A stretch of DNA of 25,629 nt. Source: Anaeromyces robustus (taxonomy: Eukaryota; Neocallimastigomycota; Neocallimastigomycetes; Neocallimastigales; Neocallimastigaceae). Positions 1 through 9,939 of this stretch are shown here, piece by piece (the first letter of the stretch is position 1; each line of letters begins with the position of its first letter). The stretch lies in assembly GCA_002104895.1 (NCBI GenBank), contig MCFG01000591.1, positions 1-25,629 on the forward strand, read 5' to 3'. The position numbers and the translations under genes were made by a program. The notes under the pieces are model-generated. The model saw only the letters and a list, made by a program, of their open reading frames with translations, was not told where the DNA came from and did not search any database.

Positions 1-121
1 ACTGTTTCTAATAAAACTTTTCTTTAGAAATTAACTACTCTTCATTTTTAGAGTTTATTGATAAGTTTATTATCACCTCTAGAATTTGATTCTAAATTAA
101 GATAATAATCAACGCTTATCA
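1..121 (+). repeat. Element A 5' LTR, 3' end only
   Basis: The sequence matches 6013-6133 base for base and ends in TTATCA, the inverse of TGATAA at the proposed start of the 3' LTR. Identity runs on four bases (AATT) into the flank on both sides. The start of this LTR is outside the window. Confidence 0.9.
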
Positions 122-125
122 AATT

Positions 126-138
126 TGGTAGAGAATCC
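126..138 (+). other. Element A primer-binding site (TGG-start)
   Basis: TGGTAGAGAATCC begins four bases after the LTR. TGG is the complement of the tRNA CCA end, and the next bases could pair with an acceptor strand. I could not name the tRNA. I found no complement of this segment in the LTR, so tRNA priming is more likely than self-priming for this element. Confidence 0.6.
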
Positions 139-142
139 TCTA

Positions 143-155
143 AAGGCCGGTGAAA
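143..155 (+). repeat. 13-bp motif AAGGCCGGTGAAA, copy next to the primer-binding site
   Basis: The same 13 bases occur at 5442-5454, one base before the proposed 3' LTR. The motif is unusually GC-rich for its surroundings. It may mark plus-strand priming or another replication signal; the function is unknown. Confidence 0.7.
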
Positions 156-457
156 GTAAATTATTATTCTATAAAAAAAAAAAAAAAAAATTTTTTTTTT
201 AAATTAAAACTACGAAATTAAATAAAATTAAATTTCAAAATAAGATTGGTCACATGAATTAATTATTTTGTTCAAATTAAATAAATATATTAGTCTTATA
301 TATTAGATTATATACAAAAATACTTAGAATATATTAATTACTATAAAATAAAATAAAATTAAATAAAATTAAAATAAAATTAAATAAAATTTAATAAAAC
401 TTAACAAAATTTAATAAAATTTAATAAAATTAAAATAAAATTAAAATAAAAATAAAA

Positions 458-490
<33 letters not shown>

Positions 491-649
491 ATAAAGTAAA
501 ATAAAATAAAATAAAAAAGTAAAATAAAGTAAAATAAAATAAAATAAAATAAATAATAATAATAAATAAATAAATAAATAAATATAAATAAGTAAATAAT
601 AATAAAATAAAATAATCATAAATTTTCTCTTGGAAATAAATAAGCTATC
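156..649 (+). other. Element A A-rich 5' leader
   Basis: The leader holds A18-T10 (173-200), many AAAAT and AATAA units (about 340-600) and an A29 run (460-488). From about 330 to 615 it is nearly free of C. The only upstream ATG I see (254) opens a two-codon frame. The gag ATG has A at -3 and G at +4. Such a leader should be unstructured and could bind poly(A)-binding protein; that is inference. Reading frames on the minus strand here are low-complexity artefacts. Confidence 0.7.
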
Positions 650-1606
650 ATGGAAAATCAATCAAAATCTATAACTTTTAATAGACTTCCAATATTAGGT
701 AGCTCAAAAACCACTTTTGATGAATGGAAATTTTCTTTTGATCATTGGTGTAAAACTTTTAACATAACTGAAGAATCAGAGAAGATTGATTACCTTCTTG
801 CTATCACTGATAAAATTGCAAGAACAATTGTGTATAATTCATTAAACAAATCAACACCAGATGATTATGATACCATTCTTACCAATTTAGGAAAACATTT
901 TAAGAAAACTACCTCTAAAAATTCTCGAATATTAGAACTCTCTTCTATTACCATAAGAAAAGATGAAAGTATATCTGACTTTGACTTAAGATTTTCAGAT
1001 CTGTTAAACCAAGTAAATAAAACAGTTACTATGTCTGATGTTATAGTCACCTCATACTATATAAATGCTTATAGGAATTGGCCAAAAATTTATGAAAATC
1101 TAATGGAAGAAGAACCAATTACTCTAGAAGGAGCAATGAAGATTACATCAAAAAAGGAAAAAATTATGAATTTGATTAAAGAAAATAAAGAAAAAGGAAC
1201 CAGTTCAAAAGAAAAATTATCTAACTCAAATAGTACTAGGAAACATACAGATAATCATTATAATAATTATTCTTACAAGAACGTTACAAATTTCAAACAA
1301 CCAAGCAAAAGCAACTATGAAAAGTATAACAGTAACAATAATAATTATAATAACCAAAATAAATCTTTCTTTAATAATAACTATTATGAACAAAATAAAA
1401 ATAATCATTATAATAAAGAAAAATTAACAAATGAAACAAACAATAATCCAAAAGGAAAATTAAATGATAATGATATTGATGAAATTACAAAGAAACTAGC
1501 TGGATTAAATCTTAATTTTTGTGTAAACTGTTTAAGAATAGGTCATAATTATGAAGAATGTAACGAAAAAGAAATTGACGAAAATAATGATGATCATTTA
1601 AATTAA
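650..1606 (+). CDS. gag: Element A Gag polyprotein
   Basis: This 318-residue protein should form the retrotransposon particle and bind the RNA genome. Residues about 1-180 are a hydrophilic, partly helical region with Trp and aromatic residues placed as in retrotransposon capsid domains. Residues about 190-280 are a low-complexity Asn/Tyr/Lys linker. A single CCHC zinc knuckle follows (C291, C294, H299, C304; spacing CX2CX4HX4C), as in nucleocapsid, and an acidic tail ends the protein. The ATG is chosen because it is the first substantial one after the A-rich leader and has a strong context. The last sense codons, TTA AAT before TAA, lie inside the -1 slippery site, so a fraction of ribosomes should make Gag-Pol. 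The capsid assignment rests on position and general character, the knuckle on exact spacing. Confidence 0.9.
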   Translation: MENQSKSITFNRLPILGSSKTTFDEWKFSFDHWCKTFNITEESEKIDYLLAITDKIARTIVYNSLNKSTPDDYDTILTNLGKHFKKTTSKNSRILELSSITIRKDESISDFDLRFSDLLNQVNKTVTMSDVIVTSYYINAYRNWPKIYENLMEEEPITLEGAMKITSKKEKIMNLIKENKEKGTSSKEKLSNSNSTRKHTDNHYNNYSYKNVTNFKQPSKSNYEKYNSNNNNYNNQNKSFFNNNYYEQNKNNHYNKEKLTNETNNNPKGKLNDNDIDEITKKLAGLNLNFCVNCLRIGHNYEECNEKEIDENNDDHLN

Positions 1607-1647
1607 ATTATGGGAGTATGCAATCTCCCAGATCAAACAAAATTGCA
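1597..1647 (+). promoter_or_regulatory. -1 programmed ribosomal frameshift signal: slippery heptamer plus H-type pseudoknot
   Basis: T TTA AAT (1597-1603) fits the X XXY YYZ rule exactly in the gag frame and is followed directly by the gag stop. After a 7-nt spacer (1604-1610), TGGGAG (1611-1616) pairs with CTCCCA (1625-1630). The loop bases TGCAAT (1619-1624) pair with ATTGCA (1642-1647). This gives a 6-bp stem 1, 2-nt loop 1, 6-bp stem 2 and an A-rich 11-nt loop 3, the geometry of known -1 frameshift pseudoknots. The pol frame is open from 1594, so the overlap contains the site. Confidence 0.85.
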
Positions 1648-3987
1648 AAACAAAATAACAAAAATTTAGAAAGAAATAATAATTTAAATAATAAATTAAC
1701 GGATTACTTAATAAATGTTATACAAAAAAATAAATCAACCAAAAATAAAACAAACTCAAATAAATCAATTATAAAACCAGCGATATTAAATCAACCAAAA
1801 ATTAAATTATTAAAACAACAAAAACGAGAAATAAGAGATAAAAGAAGAAGAGCATTAGATACAAGTGATGAAGACGAAGAAATGAAAGTTACTAATAATG
1901 AAATAAAAACAACGAAGGATGGAGACGATACATCCAACGAAATAGAAATAATAGAAGATAATAATAAATTAAATAAAGAAAATGAAGTAACCAATGAAAT
2001 ATATAATGAAGATAAAAACCACAAAATTAGAAATAATAAAAATGAAAATAATAAAGATGATAAAGAAAATAGTTATGATGAGAACTCTAAAGGAAACAAA
2101 AATTCAAAAACAATAACAAAAAGAAATATGACAGAAATCCAAATGTTGAACAAGGACCAAAAATTTAGTATTACAGATGAAGCCCAAAATCTTTATCCTA
2201 AAATCAATTTATCACAATTATTAGCAGTAAGTCCATCAATAAGAAAAGAATTGGAACAAGGTCTAAAACCAAGAGTTGAAAGAATAATATGTTCACTAGC
2301 ACACACAAACATCCCAATTATTATAGGAGAAAGTCATAATATTTCACTAAAAGTTCTATTTGATACAGGTGCTAATGTCAATATAATAACCCAAGAAAGT
2401 TTTAATAAATTAAAATGTAAAAATATAATTAAAACAGACAAAGAAGTAGAAATAAAACTCGCAGATAATACAATAGTAACCACTAATTACTGTACAGAAT
2501 TAAAATTAAAGATAGGGGATAAACTAATAATTCATGACGAATTTTATATAATTGACTATAATAATTCTTATTACGACATAATCATAGGTAGAAGTATACA
2601 AAAGAAATACAGATTATTAATTGACCCAGACGACGATTCAATCTATCAAAAAGGTGAAAGTAATACTTTAACAAAAATAACTGAAATTATTTATGATAAT
2701 CAACATGATACACCACTTGTAAACGCAATTATAGTCACAAAAGACGAGGAAAGAGAATTTGATGAAACCGTGAATGAAATCATTAATAACGTTCCAGAAG
2801 AAATAAAATATGATTTCAAGAAGCTAATTGAACAAAATAAAGGATGTATGGCGACATCACTATCTCAGTTAACAAGAGCAAAATTACAACCGCACACAAT
2901 TACAACAATAAATAATACACCAATAAAATCTAAACCATACAAATTGTCAAAAGAACATTCAAAAATTCTAAAAGAAGAAATATTATCTTTATTAAAAAAG
3001 GGACTCATAGTACCATCGCATTCACCATGGTCCTTTCCCGTTCTTCTTGTACAAAAGAAGAATGGAAAGTGGAGATTATGCATAGACTACAGGAAACTAA
3101 ATAACATCACAATCAAAGACTCCTACGCATTACCATACATTGATGAATTAATTACATCTGTTAGAGGAGCAAAAATTTTCTCAGCATTAGATTTATTTTC
3201 AGGTTATCACCAAATACCAATGAATCAAAAAGATATTGAAAAGACTGCATTTACAACCAAATATGGAAACTATAATTTTTTAGTGATGCCCTTTGGTTTA
3301 ACCAATGCACCGGCATCATTTCAAAGAGAGATGAATAGGATACTACTACCATTAATAGGAGAATGTTTATTCGTTTATATAGATGATATAGTTGTATATT
3401 CGAAAAATTTAAAAGAACATATTAATCATTTAAAAAAGGTATTTGAAATTTTCACAAAATATAATTTATCTATTAATCTACAAAAATGTAAATTTTTTAA
3501 GAATGAAGTAGAGGTTTTAGGACACGTACTAACTACCGATGGCTTAAAGACTGCACCATCCAAAGTTCAATCAATTGCCTTATGGGATAAACCGAACAAT
3601 ATAAATGAACTAAGATCATTTCTTGGATTAACTAGTTATTACAGAAAATTTATAAAGAATTATTCAATAAGAGCGAGTCCATTATATAAATTACTTAAGA
3701 AAAATGCAAAATTCATATGGAATGAGGATTGTAACGATGCATTTGAAGATTTACGTAAGTGTCTATTGTCTGACCCAATTTTAACTTATCCAAATTTTGA
3801 AAAACCATTTATTGTGCGTACAGACGCTTCAACTAAAGGAATTGGAGGAGTTCTTTTACAAGTCGGAGATGATAACATAGAACATCCAATTTCGTGCGTA
3901 AGTAGGTCATTAAAACCTGCAGAAGAAAACTATTCAATAACGGATTTAGAAGGTTTAGCTATAATATATACGTTAAAAAAAATTTAG
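1618..3987 (+). CDS. pol: Element A Pol, first part: protease, reverse transcriptase, N-terminal RNase H
   Basis: The frame is open from 1594 and is probably entered by -1 frameshifting at 1603; the ATG at 1618 is a convenient start, not necessarily the real one. Counting from it, residues 1-190 are Lys/Asn/Glu-rich. The aspartic protease follows, with DTG at 249-251 and IIIGRS further on. Reverse transcriptase occupies about 430-640, with catalytic D525 (ALDLFSGYHQ) and YIDD at 587-590. RNase H starts near 730, with D736 (RTDAS) and E778 (TDLEG). Translation stops at 3985 just after an A8 run (3975-3982), in the middle of RNase H. The rest of the domain lies in the next frame from 3977. Loss of one A would reconnect the frames, so this is a recent mutation or a homopolymer sequencing error. 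The product copies the element's RNA into DNA inside the particle. Confidence 0.93.
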   Translation: MQSPRSNKIAKQNNKNLERNNNLNNKLTDYLINVIQKNKSTKNKTNSNKSIIKPAILNQPKIKLLKQQKREIRDKRRRALDTSDEDEEMKVTNNEIKTTKDGDDTSNEIEIIEDNNKLNKENEVTNEIYNEDKNHKIRNNKNENNKDDKENSYDENSKGNKNSKTITKRNMTEIQMLNKDQKFSITDEAQNLYPKINLSQLLAVSPSIRKELEQGLKPRVERIICSLAHTNIPIIIGESHNISLKVLFDTGANVNIITQESFNKLKCKNIIKTDKEVEIKLADNTIVTTNYCTELKLKIGDKLIIHDEFYIIDYNNSYYDIIIGRSIQKKYRLLIDPDDDSIYQKGESNTLTKITEIIYDNQHDTPLVNAIIVTKDEEREFDETVNEIINNVPEEIKYDFKKLIEQNKGCMATSLSQLTRAKLQPHTITTINNTPIKSKPYKLSKEHSKILKEEILSLLKKGLIVPSHSPWSFPVLLVQKKNGKWRLCIDYRKLNNITIKDSYALPYIDELITSVRGAKIFSALDLFSGYHQIPMNQKDIEKTAFTTKYGNYNFLVMPFGLTNAPASFQREMNRILLPLIGECLFVYIDDIVVYSKNLKEHINHLKKVFEIFTKYNLSINLQKCKFFKNEVEVLGHVLTTDGLKTAPSKVQSIALWDKPNNINELRSFLGLTSYYRKFIKNYSIRASPLYKLLKKNAKFIWNEDCNDAFEDLRKCLLSDPILTYPNFEKPFIVRTDASTKGIGGVLLQVGDDNIEHPISCVSRSLKPAEENYSITDLEGLAIIYTLKKI

Positions 3988-5443
3988 ACAGTATATAATT
4001 AGCAATAAAAATCAAACTAAATTTATAACAGACCACAAACCTCTAATTGGATTCTTTAACAAAAGCTTACCAATTAAAGGAAGACACTTAAGGTGGATGG
4101 AAGAATACAATAAATATAATATCAGTTTAAAATACGAAAAAGGGAAGAAAAATATCTTTGCAGATGCGTTATCTAGACTACCATCTAAGAACAATGAAGG
4201 CATAATCTTAACAATAAATTCAATATTAAATGATTTCAACCCTAAAGACTTGGATCTTCCTGAAGGTATAATTAAACACTTTAGTAAAAATTACCAAATA
4301 ATAGATAACATATTATATTATAAAAAGAATGATTTATATTTGAAAGTTATATATAAAGAAGAAGATAAGAAAAATATAATAGATAGAGCGCATAGTGTCG
4401 GCCATGAGGGAGCTGAAAAGACTACTTACAGAATCCTACAATCGTATTATTGGCCAGGGATCTGGAGCGACGTAAAAATGTGGGTTAAATCTTGTCATAA
4501 GTGCCAGTTGTTCAGACCCAAACCTATGCCTAAAAACACCGAAGATAATATAACACCAGTTGAAATGCCATTTATAAGAGTTGGACTAGATATCATTGGA
4601 CCCTTGCCAGAAACAAAACAAGGTAACAAATATATAATAACATTAGTAGATTATTTCACTAAATGGCCTGAAGCCAAAGCTATTCCTAATACTACATCAG
4701 AGGAAGTTATAAAATTTTTAAATGAAATATTTTCTAGGCATGGACCACCAGAATTGATTATTACTGACAACGGAAGTTCCTTCATATCAGACATAACCAA
4801 GATGATGATAGACTTGTATGGATCCTGGATACACTTTGTTACGCCACATCATCCGCAATCGAATGGGATGATAGAAAACCGAAACCGAGAAATAGGAAAA
4901 ATACTGAGACTATTATTAGAAAGTGAACAAGAGTGGGACGAATGCCTACCATCTGTTCTCTGGGCTCTTAGAACTACCAGGAACTCAAAAACTAAATTCA
5001 GTAGTTTTGAGTTATTATATGGTCGAAAGGACGCATGGCCTTTGGAAATTATGTTCCCAGATATTCACCAAGAAGAAGGAGAATCTGAGGAAGAATTCAA
5101 TTATAGAAGATTTTTACGCCATTACAAATGGGTAAAAGAAGCCATGAACTATTCGGAATATGCCAACAAATACTGGGAACACAGAATGGGGTTTTCGAAA
5201 GCATTAAAAAAGAAGTATAAGGTTGGAGATTACGTATTGATAAAACTTTTTAACCGAACTAAATTAGATCCTTATTTTTATGGACCGTTTAGAGTTGTAA
5301 AGGAACCAAAGTATAATACAGTCGTATTGGAAGACCCTAGTAGTGGAAAACTATTACAGAGAAATGTCCACATTAAGAATATTTATCCTTATGTAATCAG
5401 AGAAGAAAATTTATCAACTTCAAGAGACGAAGTTAGTTCTTAA
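3977..5443 (+). CDS. pol: Element A Pol, second part: RNase H C-terminus and integrase
   Basis: This frame opens at 3977 and completes RNase H (TDHKPLIG, then ADALSR). The first ATG is 4097. Counting from that ATG, the integrase zinc domain has H99, H103, C133 and C136 (HX3H, CX2C). The catalytic core has D165, D224 and E260, with 35 residues between the last two, as expected for DD35E. The C-terminal part has a GPF motif (DPYFYGPFRVV) near residue 400 and no chromodomain. The enzyme joins the new DNA copy to the host chromosome. The TAA stop overlaps the start of the 13-bp motif that precedes the 3' LTR, so coding runs right up to the LTR. It is shown as a separate entry because of the break at 3975-3987, and was one polyprotein with the upstream part. 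Confidence 0.93.
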   Translation, partial: KKFRQYIISNKNQTKFITDHKPLIGFFNKSLPIKGRHLRWMEEYNKYNISLKYEKGKKNIFADALSRLPSKNNEGIILTINSILNDFNPKDLDLPEGIIKHFSKNYQIIDNILYYKKNDLYLKVIYKEEDKKNIIDRAHSVGHEGAEKTTYRILQSYYWPGIWSDVKMWVKSCHKCQLFRPKPMPKNTEDNITPVEMPFIRVGLDIIGPLPETKQGNKYIITLVDYFTKWPEAKAIPNTTSEEVIKFLNEIFSRHGPPELIITDNGSSFISDITKMMIDLYGSWIHFVTPHHPQSNGMIENRNREIGKILRLLLESEQEWDECLPSVLWALRTTRNSKTKFSSFELLYGRKDAWPLEIMFPDIHQEEGESEEEFNYRRFLRHYKWVKEAMNYSEYANKYWEHRMGFSKALKKKYKVGDYVLIKLFNRTKLDPYFYGPFRVVKEPKYNTVVLEDPSSGKLLQRNVHIKNIYPYVIREENLSTSRDEVSS

Positions 5444-5454
5444 GGCCGGTGAAA
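5442..5454 (+). repeat. 13-bp motif AAGGCCGGTGAAA, copy before the 3' LTR
   Basis: It is identical to 143-155. It sits where a polypurine tract is expected but contains CC and T, so it is not a canonical tract. It overlaps two bases of the pol stop codon. Confidence 0.75.
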
Positions 5455-5455
5455 T

Positions 5456-6133
5456 TGATAAAGGATGAAATTTAAAAATTAATTTAATTAGAAATTATTA
5501 ATTTATAATTATAATAATTTAAAAATATTAATATTTAATAATATAAGAAATAAAATTAAAAATCGTAGATTAAAAATAAATTATAAAAATAAAATTAGTA
5601 AATATTATTTAAAAACAAAAATAAACACTTTTAAAATTAAAATTATATAGTTATTTTTAAAAATAAAATATTTAAAATAATATTAGTTTAAAAGAATAAA
5701 ACATTTAAATAGTAACAAACATGAGAATATTACTTATTTTATTATCATTAAAAATATAAAAATTATTATAGTTAGATAGTTAAATAAATAGTTAAAAACA
5801 AGATAAAAATATAAAAACATGTAAAATTTCTTTAATTGATCAATAACTTATAAACTTATAATAATTAATAAATTTATTAAGTTCAAACAAATATTTCTTA
5901 AAATTTATAAAAATATTTTAATAATAAAATTATTATAAAATAAAGAACTGAAATTATAAACTTATATCAAGTTTAAATGTTCTTAATTTTGTGTTAATAA
6001 AACATATTTAAAACTGTTTCTAATAAAACTTTTCTTTAGAAATTAACTACTCTTCATTTTTAGAGTTTATTGATAAGTTTATTATCACCTCTAGAATTTG
6101 ATTCTAAATTAAGATAATAATCAACGCTTATCA
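5456..6133 (+). repeat. Element A 3' LTR
   Basis: The proposed limits are TGATAA at 5456 and TTATCA at 6133, a perfect 6-bp inverted pair, giving 678 bp. The right end is firm because it matches the 5' LTR. The left end is inferred from the TG...CA rule and from its position just after the 13-bp motif. Confidence 0.8.
5810..5830 (+). promoter_or_regulatory. TATA box of element A LTR
   Basis: TATAAAAACATGTAAAATTT resembles the TATA plus RTGTAA motif in the other LTRs of the window (7284, 9521, 16104, 20597, 25437). It is the likely core promoter. Confidence 0.5.
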
Positions 6134-7780
6134 AATTCTGATAAAGAATGAACAATTAATCTTAATTTCATTAAGATTACTAAATTCTTTGTGGCTTGTA
6201 GAACTTTCCTACATTCTATATTAAATTGAAATTTCCAAAATATATTACAATATAAAATTTATTAATATTAAATTATATTATTAATATAAAAATTCAATAT
6301 ATTATTACTAAAAATCAATATAAAAATTATTAATATCAATTAAATATATATATTATTATTAATACAAAGTATTTTATTATTAATATCAAAACAAAAATTA
6401 TTAATATCAATAAATAAAAATTATAAAAATTATAAATTATTATTAATCAGCCACTTTTTATTAATATCACTTATAAAAATTATTAATATGAATTTTATTA
6501 TCAATATCAAAATATATTTATTAAAGTCAATTATAATAAATAATTAAATCAATTATATTATTATTAATCAATATATTATAAATATTAATTATAAAATAAA
6601 ATAATTTTCATTCAATTCAATACTAAAAATTAGCCAAAAATTACTAATTACAATTACTTTTAAACATAACCAACTTCCTTGCCATACAATAATTAGTAAT
6701 AGTCCCTACCAAATTACACCCCAAATTAACTAAAATTATGCACTAAAATATATTTTAATTACAATTATTTTATACTATATTATACTAATGAAAATTATTT
6801 TTAATTCAATTGATTATAAAAATTTATATTAACAATATAAAACTACTTTTACAGAATTTTATTAATAATACTTAACTAAACCACCACAAAAATATGTTAT
6901 AAATTTTCAGTTACTTATATTAATTTTATAATAATAATAAATAATAAATAATTAAATAATATATAATTATTATTTATAATAATAAAATAATAATTATATT
7001 AACAATTTAAAATCAATTTAAAATAATTTCTTTTACAATTCTATTAGTAATAGTTTAGTAAATTTTCTGTTAAAATTCTAAAATATTCTCTTAAATATAT
7101 TAATAATTATAATAATAATAAATAGATAGTAATTAATTATTATATAATAAATATTTATAATAATTAACTAATAATTTTATTAACAATTTATATTCAATTT
7201 ATTTTAGTTTTACTTAGTAATTATATTTTAAATTAGTTAGAAAATGTTAGATAGGCTTAACAAATTTTAACTTGTAAAAAAAATATAAATACGTGTAATT
7301 TTTAAAATAATTTTTGAATTATGATCATTATCAATTAATCCTTAATCTTTTATTTTTTATTGATCTTTAATAATTCTTAATATTAAAAACTTAATAAATA
7401 AAATAACTTTAAACTAAATAAAAATTTTAATTAACAAATCTTGAAGTGTTTTTAAATATTTTGTTTGTTATAATCCATTTATTAATTTTTATGAACCGTA
7501 ACAGAGTGATAAATAATGAAATTTTTATATTGCTTTTAATTATAATATTAACTTTTAATGTCGCGAATATTAGTGGATTTAAAATTGAAATTCACTAATA
7601 GATCAATTACATTTAAATTTCGTTATTGACTAAATCACTTAAAATTCGATTTTCAATAAAATAAACAAATATTAAAAAGTAATTAAATTGATATTGTAAA
7701 GGGTTTGGACAAATTAAATAAATATTAATCAACTTAATTTAACCCTTAAGATATTAGTAAAAATAATACGAAGAAAAATA
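6134..7780. other. AT-rich noncoding stretch, no gene seen
   Basis: No coding frame of interest on either strand. It contains a 10-bp hairpin just after element A (6157-6166 with 6170-6179), many ATTAATATCAA-type motifs (about 6240-6560), a TATA plus RTGTAA motif at 7284 that may mark a decayed LTR, and a 12-bp hairpin with one G-T pair near 7569-7600. Confidence 0.6.
7284..7298 (+). promoter_or_regulatory. LTR-type TATA motif, probable decayed LTR
   Basis: TATAAATACGTGTAA matches the core promoter motif of the LTRs at 9521 and 16104. I could not find convincing LTR ends with a target duplication around it. Confidence 0.35.
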
Positions 7781-7935
7781 ACGATAACTTGGCAAATATT
7801 GAAGATTTCCTCCGCTTCGCTTTGATTTTATGCTCATTGGGAAGCTCTGCTCAAGAGCTACAACATATCTGAATTTCAGCCCATTTGGACCACTGGTTGG
7901 CGAGATATTGGACTTTAAAGATTTACACAATATAA
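7781..7935. other. GC-richer island of unknown origin
   Basis: This segment is sharply richer in G and C than its flanks and has no clear reading frame. It includes CTCCGCTTCGCTTTG, CAAGAGCTACAACATATCTG, CAGCCCATTTGGACC and GGCGAGATATTGG. It looks like a fragment of a separate dispersed repeat or transposon, or a decayed gene piece. I do not recognise it with certainty. Confidence 0.5.
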
Positions 7936-9473
7936 AAATATAATTAAATATTTACAAGGATCCATAAATAAATAATTATAAAATTTATATAGATAAAATC
8001 TTTTTATTTCAATAATTATATTATAATTTATAATAATAATACTTATTCAGATATACAGAAAACGCCTTCAAATAATCTATAAAATTTTAATTATAATAAT
8101 AATAATAATTTATATAATATATTATAATAATTGTTAATTATTTTATAAAAAATTAGAATAATTGATTATTATATTAATTTACAGAAATTCTTAGAATTCT
8201 AAAAAATCTCAAAAAGATTTAAAATTTACTTAAGATCTTAAATAATTAAAAATATCCCATTTTATCTATAATAATTAATTATACAGAAAAGATCATAAAA
8301 ATCCAAAGATAAAAATAATTAATATATAGATAAATAATTAAATAGTATACTAAATAATTAAATAATTAAATAGTTAACTAGTTAGATAATTCGAATAGTT
8401 ATAAATCTAAATCTTAGATTATAATTCTTATCATTAAATTTATTAATAGTTTATATAGTTTTATATTAGTTTTATATAGTTAGATTTTTATTAATATTAT
8501 TTTATTCATATATTTTATTTAAAATTATACATGTATAAATATATTATCAATAGATTATAATAATTAAATGTATTAATAATTATTAGATTTAGAAAAAGTA
8601 TAAATAAGGATTGAAATTACAATTCCTTTTAATCTTTGTAAGATTATTAAATAACTTAGAATTAATGACTTAATAATCTAATTATTATTTAAACTTTTCT
8701 TAATTAATTATTAATAAAAAATATTATTATAAAACCTAATTATTTTAAAACGTGTTCTTTTAATTAATTAATTTATTGTGTATTAAAAAAAAATTTGCCT
8801 ATTAATTATATATTTGTTTAATTAGTTATTTTGTTATTAATTAAACATCTTGACCTGACCATTATTAAACCAAAACTACCCTCATTTAACATTTAAAAAT
8901 TCTAATTATTTTTATTTATTATTATTCTCTATAATTTATTATTAATTTACTTTAATTATAATTATTTTCTAAACTTCAAATAATTAATAAATTTTAATAA
9001 TATATTGAATTATCATTTAAAATAATTAATAATATTAATAAAAAATAATAAGATTATAAAATTATATTCTTAAAACAATATCTTTATCATTATTATCTTA
9101 AACTAAATCAATTCTTAAAAGTATTATTAAATATTAAATTTATATAAATTATAAACAATTTATAATTAATGTTATAAAAAATAATAAAAGATTCTAAAAT
9201 ATTTTAATTAAATAATATGACTCGAAAATAGTTTCTAAAAACACTTTTAAAATACTTTCTAAATACTTTTTAAATATTCTTTATACTTAAACATTTCTAA
9301 ATTAGAAATAACAATTAATTTTATTTATTTTATAAATAAATAAACAGTTTATTTTTATAATTTTATTAATAATATTATTTATTTTTATTATTTATTTTAT
9401 TATTATTTTTATACATTTTTACTTATTTTATTTAATAATTTTTAATTATTTTATTTATATTTTTATAAATACT
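7936..9473. other. AT-rich noncoding stretch, no gene seen
   Basis: Almost pure A/T with short tandem TAA and ATT units. A TATA-type motif (TATAAATAAGG, 8599) may mark another decayed LTR. Nothing else could be supported. Confidence 0.6.
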
Positions 9474-9895
9474 TGTATTATTTTATTTATTATTGTAAAT
9501 AGTTTAATTTTAAAGAAAAATATAAATACATGTAAATATTTTTATGTAAATAATTCTTCACTACTATTTTTAATAATAGCTTAGTCATAAATATAATGAA
9601 TTAATAATTATTAGAATAAATTACTAAATTAAAATATATAATCAACATAAAATAGTTTAGTTAAGAATAAAACTACTATTTAATAAATAATAATAAATTT
9701 AATAAAATTTTAATAAATAAATTTTATATTTTAAACTTAATAATAAAACTGTGTTTTTATAAAACGATTTTAGTGTTTAAATTTACAATCTACTGGAAAA
9801 TAACTTAGACAGTTATTCTGAAAATACATAGGTAATATCACTTTCTTCCCTATAAAGAATTAAGATATTACCATTTTGTATTATGAGACGATACA
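9474..9895 (+). repeat. LTR-like repeat, copy 1 (right end uncertain)
   Basis: Bases 9474-~9719 match 25392-25629 closely, both beginning TGTATTATTTTATT and carrying TATAAATACATGTAA (9521). The right end is proposed at 9895 (GATACA), which gives TG...CA ends and flanks ATACT and ATATT, a target duplication with one mismatch. Confidence 0.5.
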
Positions 9896-9939
9896 ATATT
9901 CCCTTATATACACATTATTTCTAAATCCATATTTTTAAA

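Larger units (their letters stand above)
1..6133 (+). mobile_element. Element A: Ty3/gypsy LTR retrotransposon, 5' LTR cut by window edge
   Basis: The order is partial 5' LTR (1-121), primer-binding site, leader, gag, protease-RT-RNase H, integrase and 3' LTR (5456-6133). Domain order with integrase last is the Ty3/gypsy type. The 121 visible bases of the 5' LTR are identical to 6013-6133, so the insertion is young. Gag and pol are joined by a -1 frameshift signal. There is no chromodomain after the GPF motif of the integrase. The one visible defect is a one-base phase change in an A8 run inside RNase H. The upstream target duplication lies outside the window. Confidence 0.93.

Noticed and set aside
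401-661. Minus-strand frame rich in Phe, Tyr and Leu
   Set aside because: It is the complement of the A-rich leader of element A, a low-complexity artefact without family features.
1226-2024. Minus-strand frames under gag and pol of element A
   Set aside because: They mirror Asn/Lys-rich coding on the plus strand and have no motifs.
3973-3987. A second programmed frameshift in pol of element A
   Set aside because: It would fall in the middle of the RNase H domain, needs a +1 shift and has no supporting structure; a homopolymer indel is simpler.
6895-7503. LTR with ends TGTTA and TAACA around the TATA motif at 7284
   Set aside because: The flanks AAATA and GAGTG do not match, and no second copy is visible.
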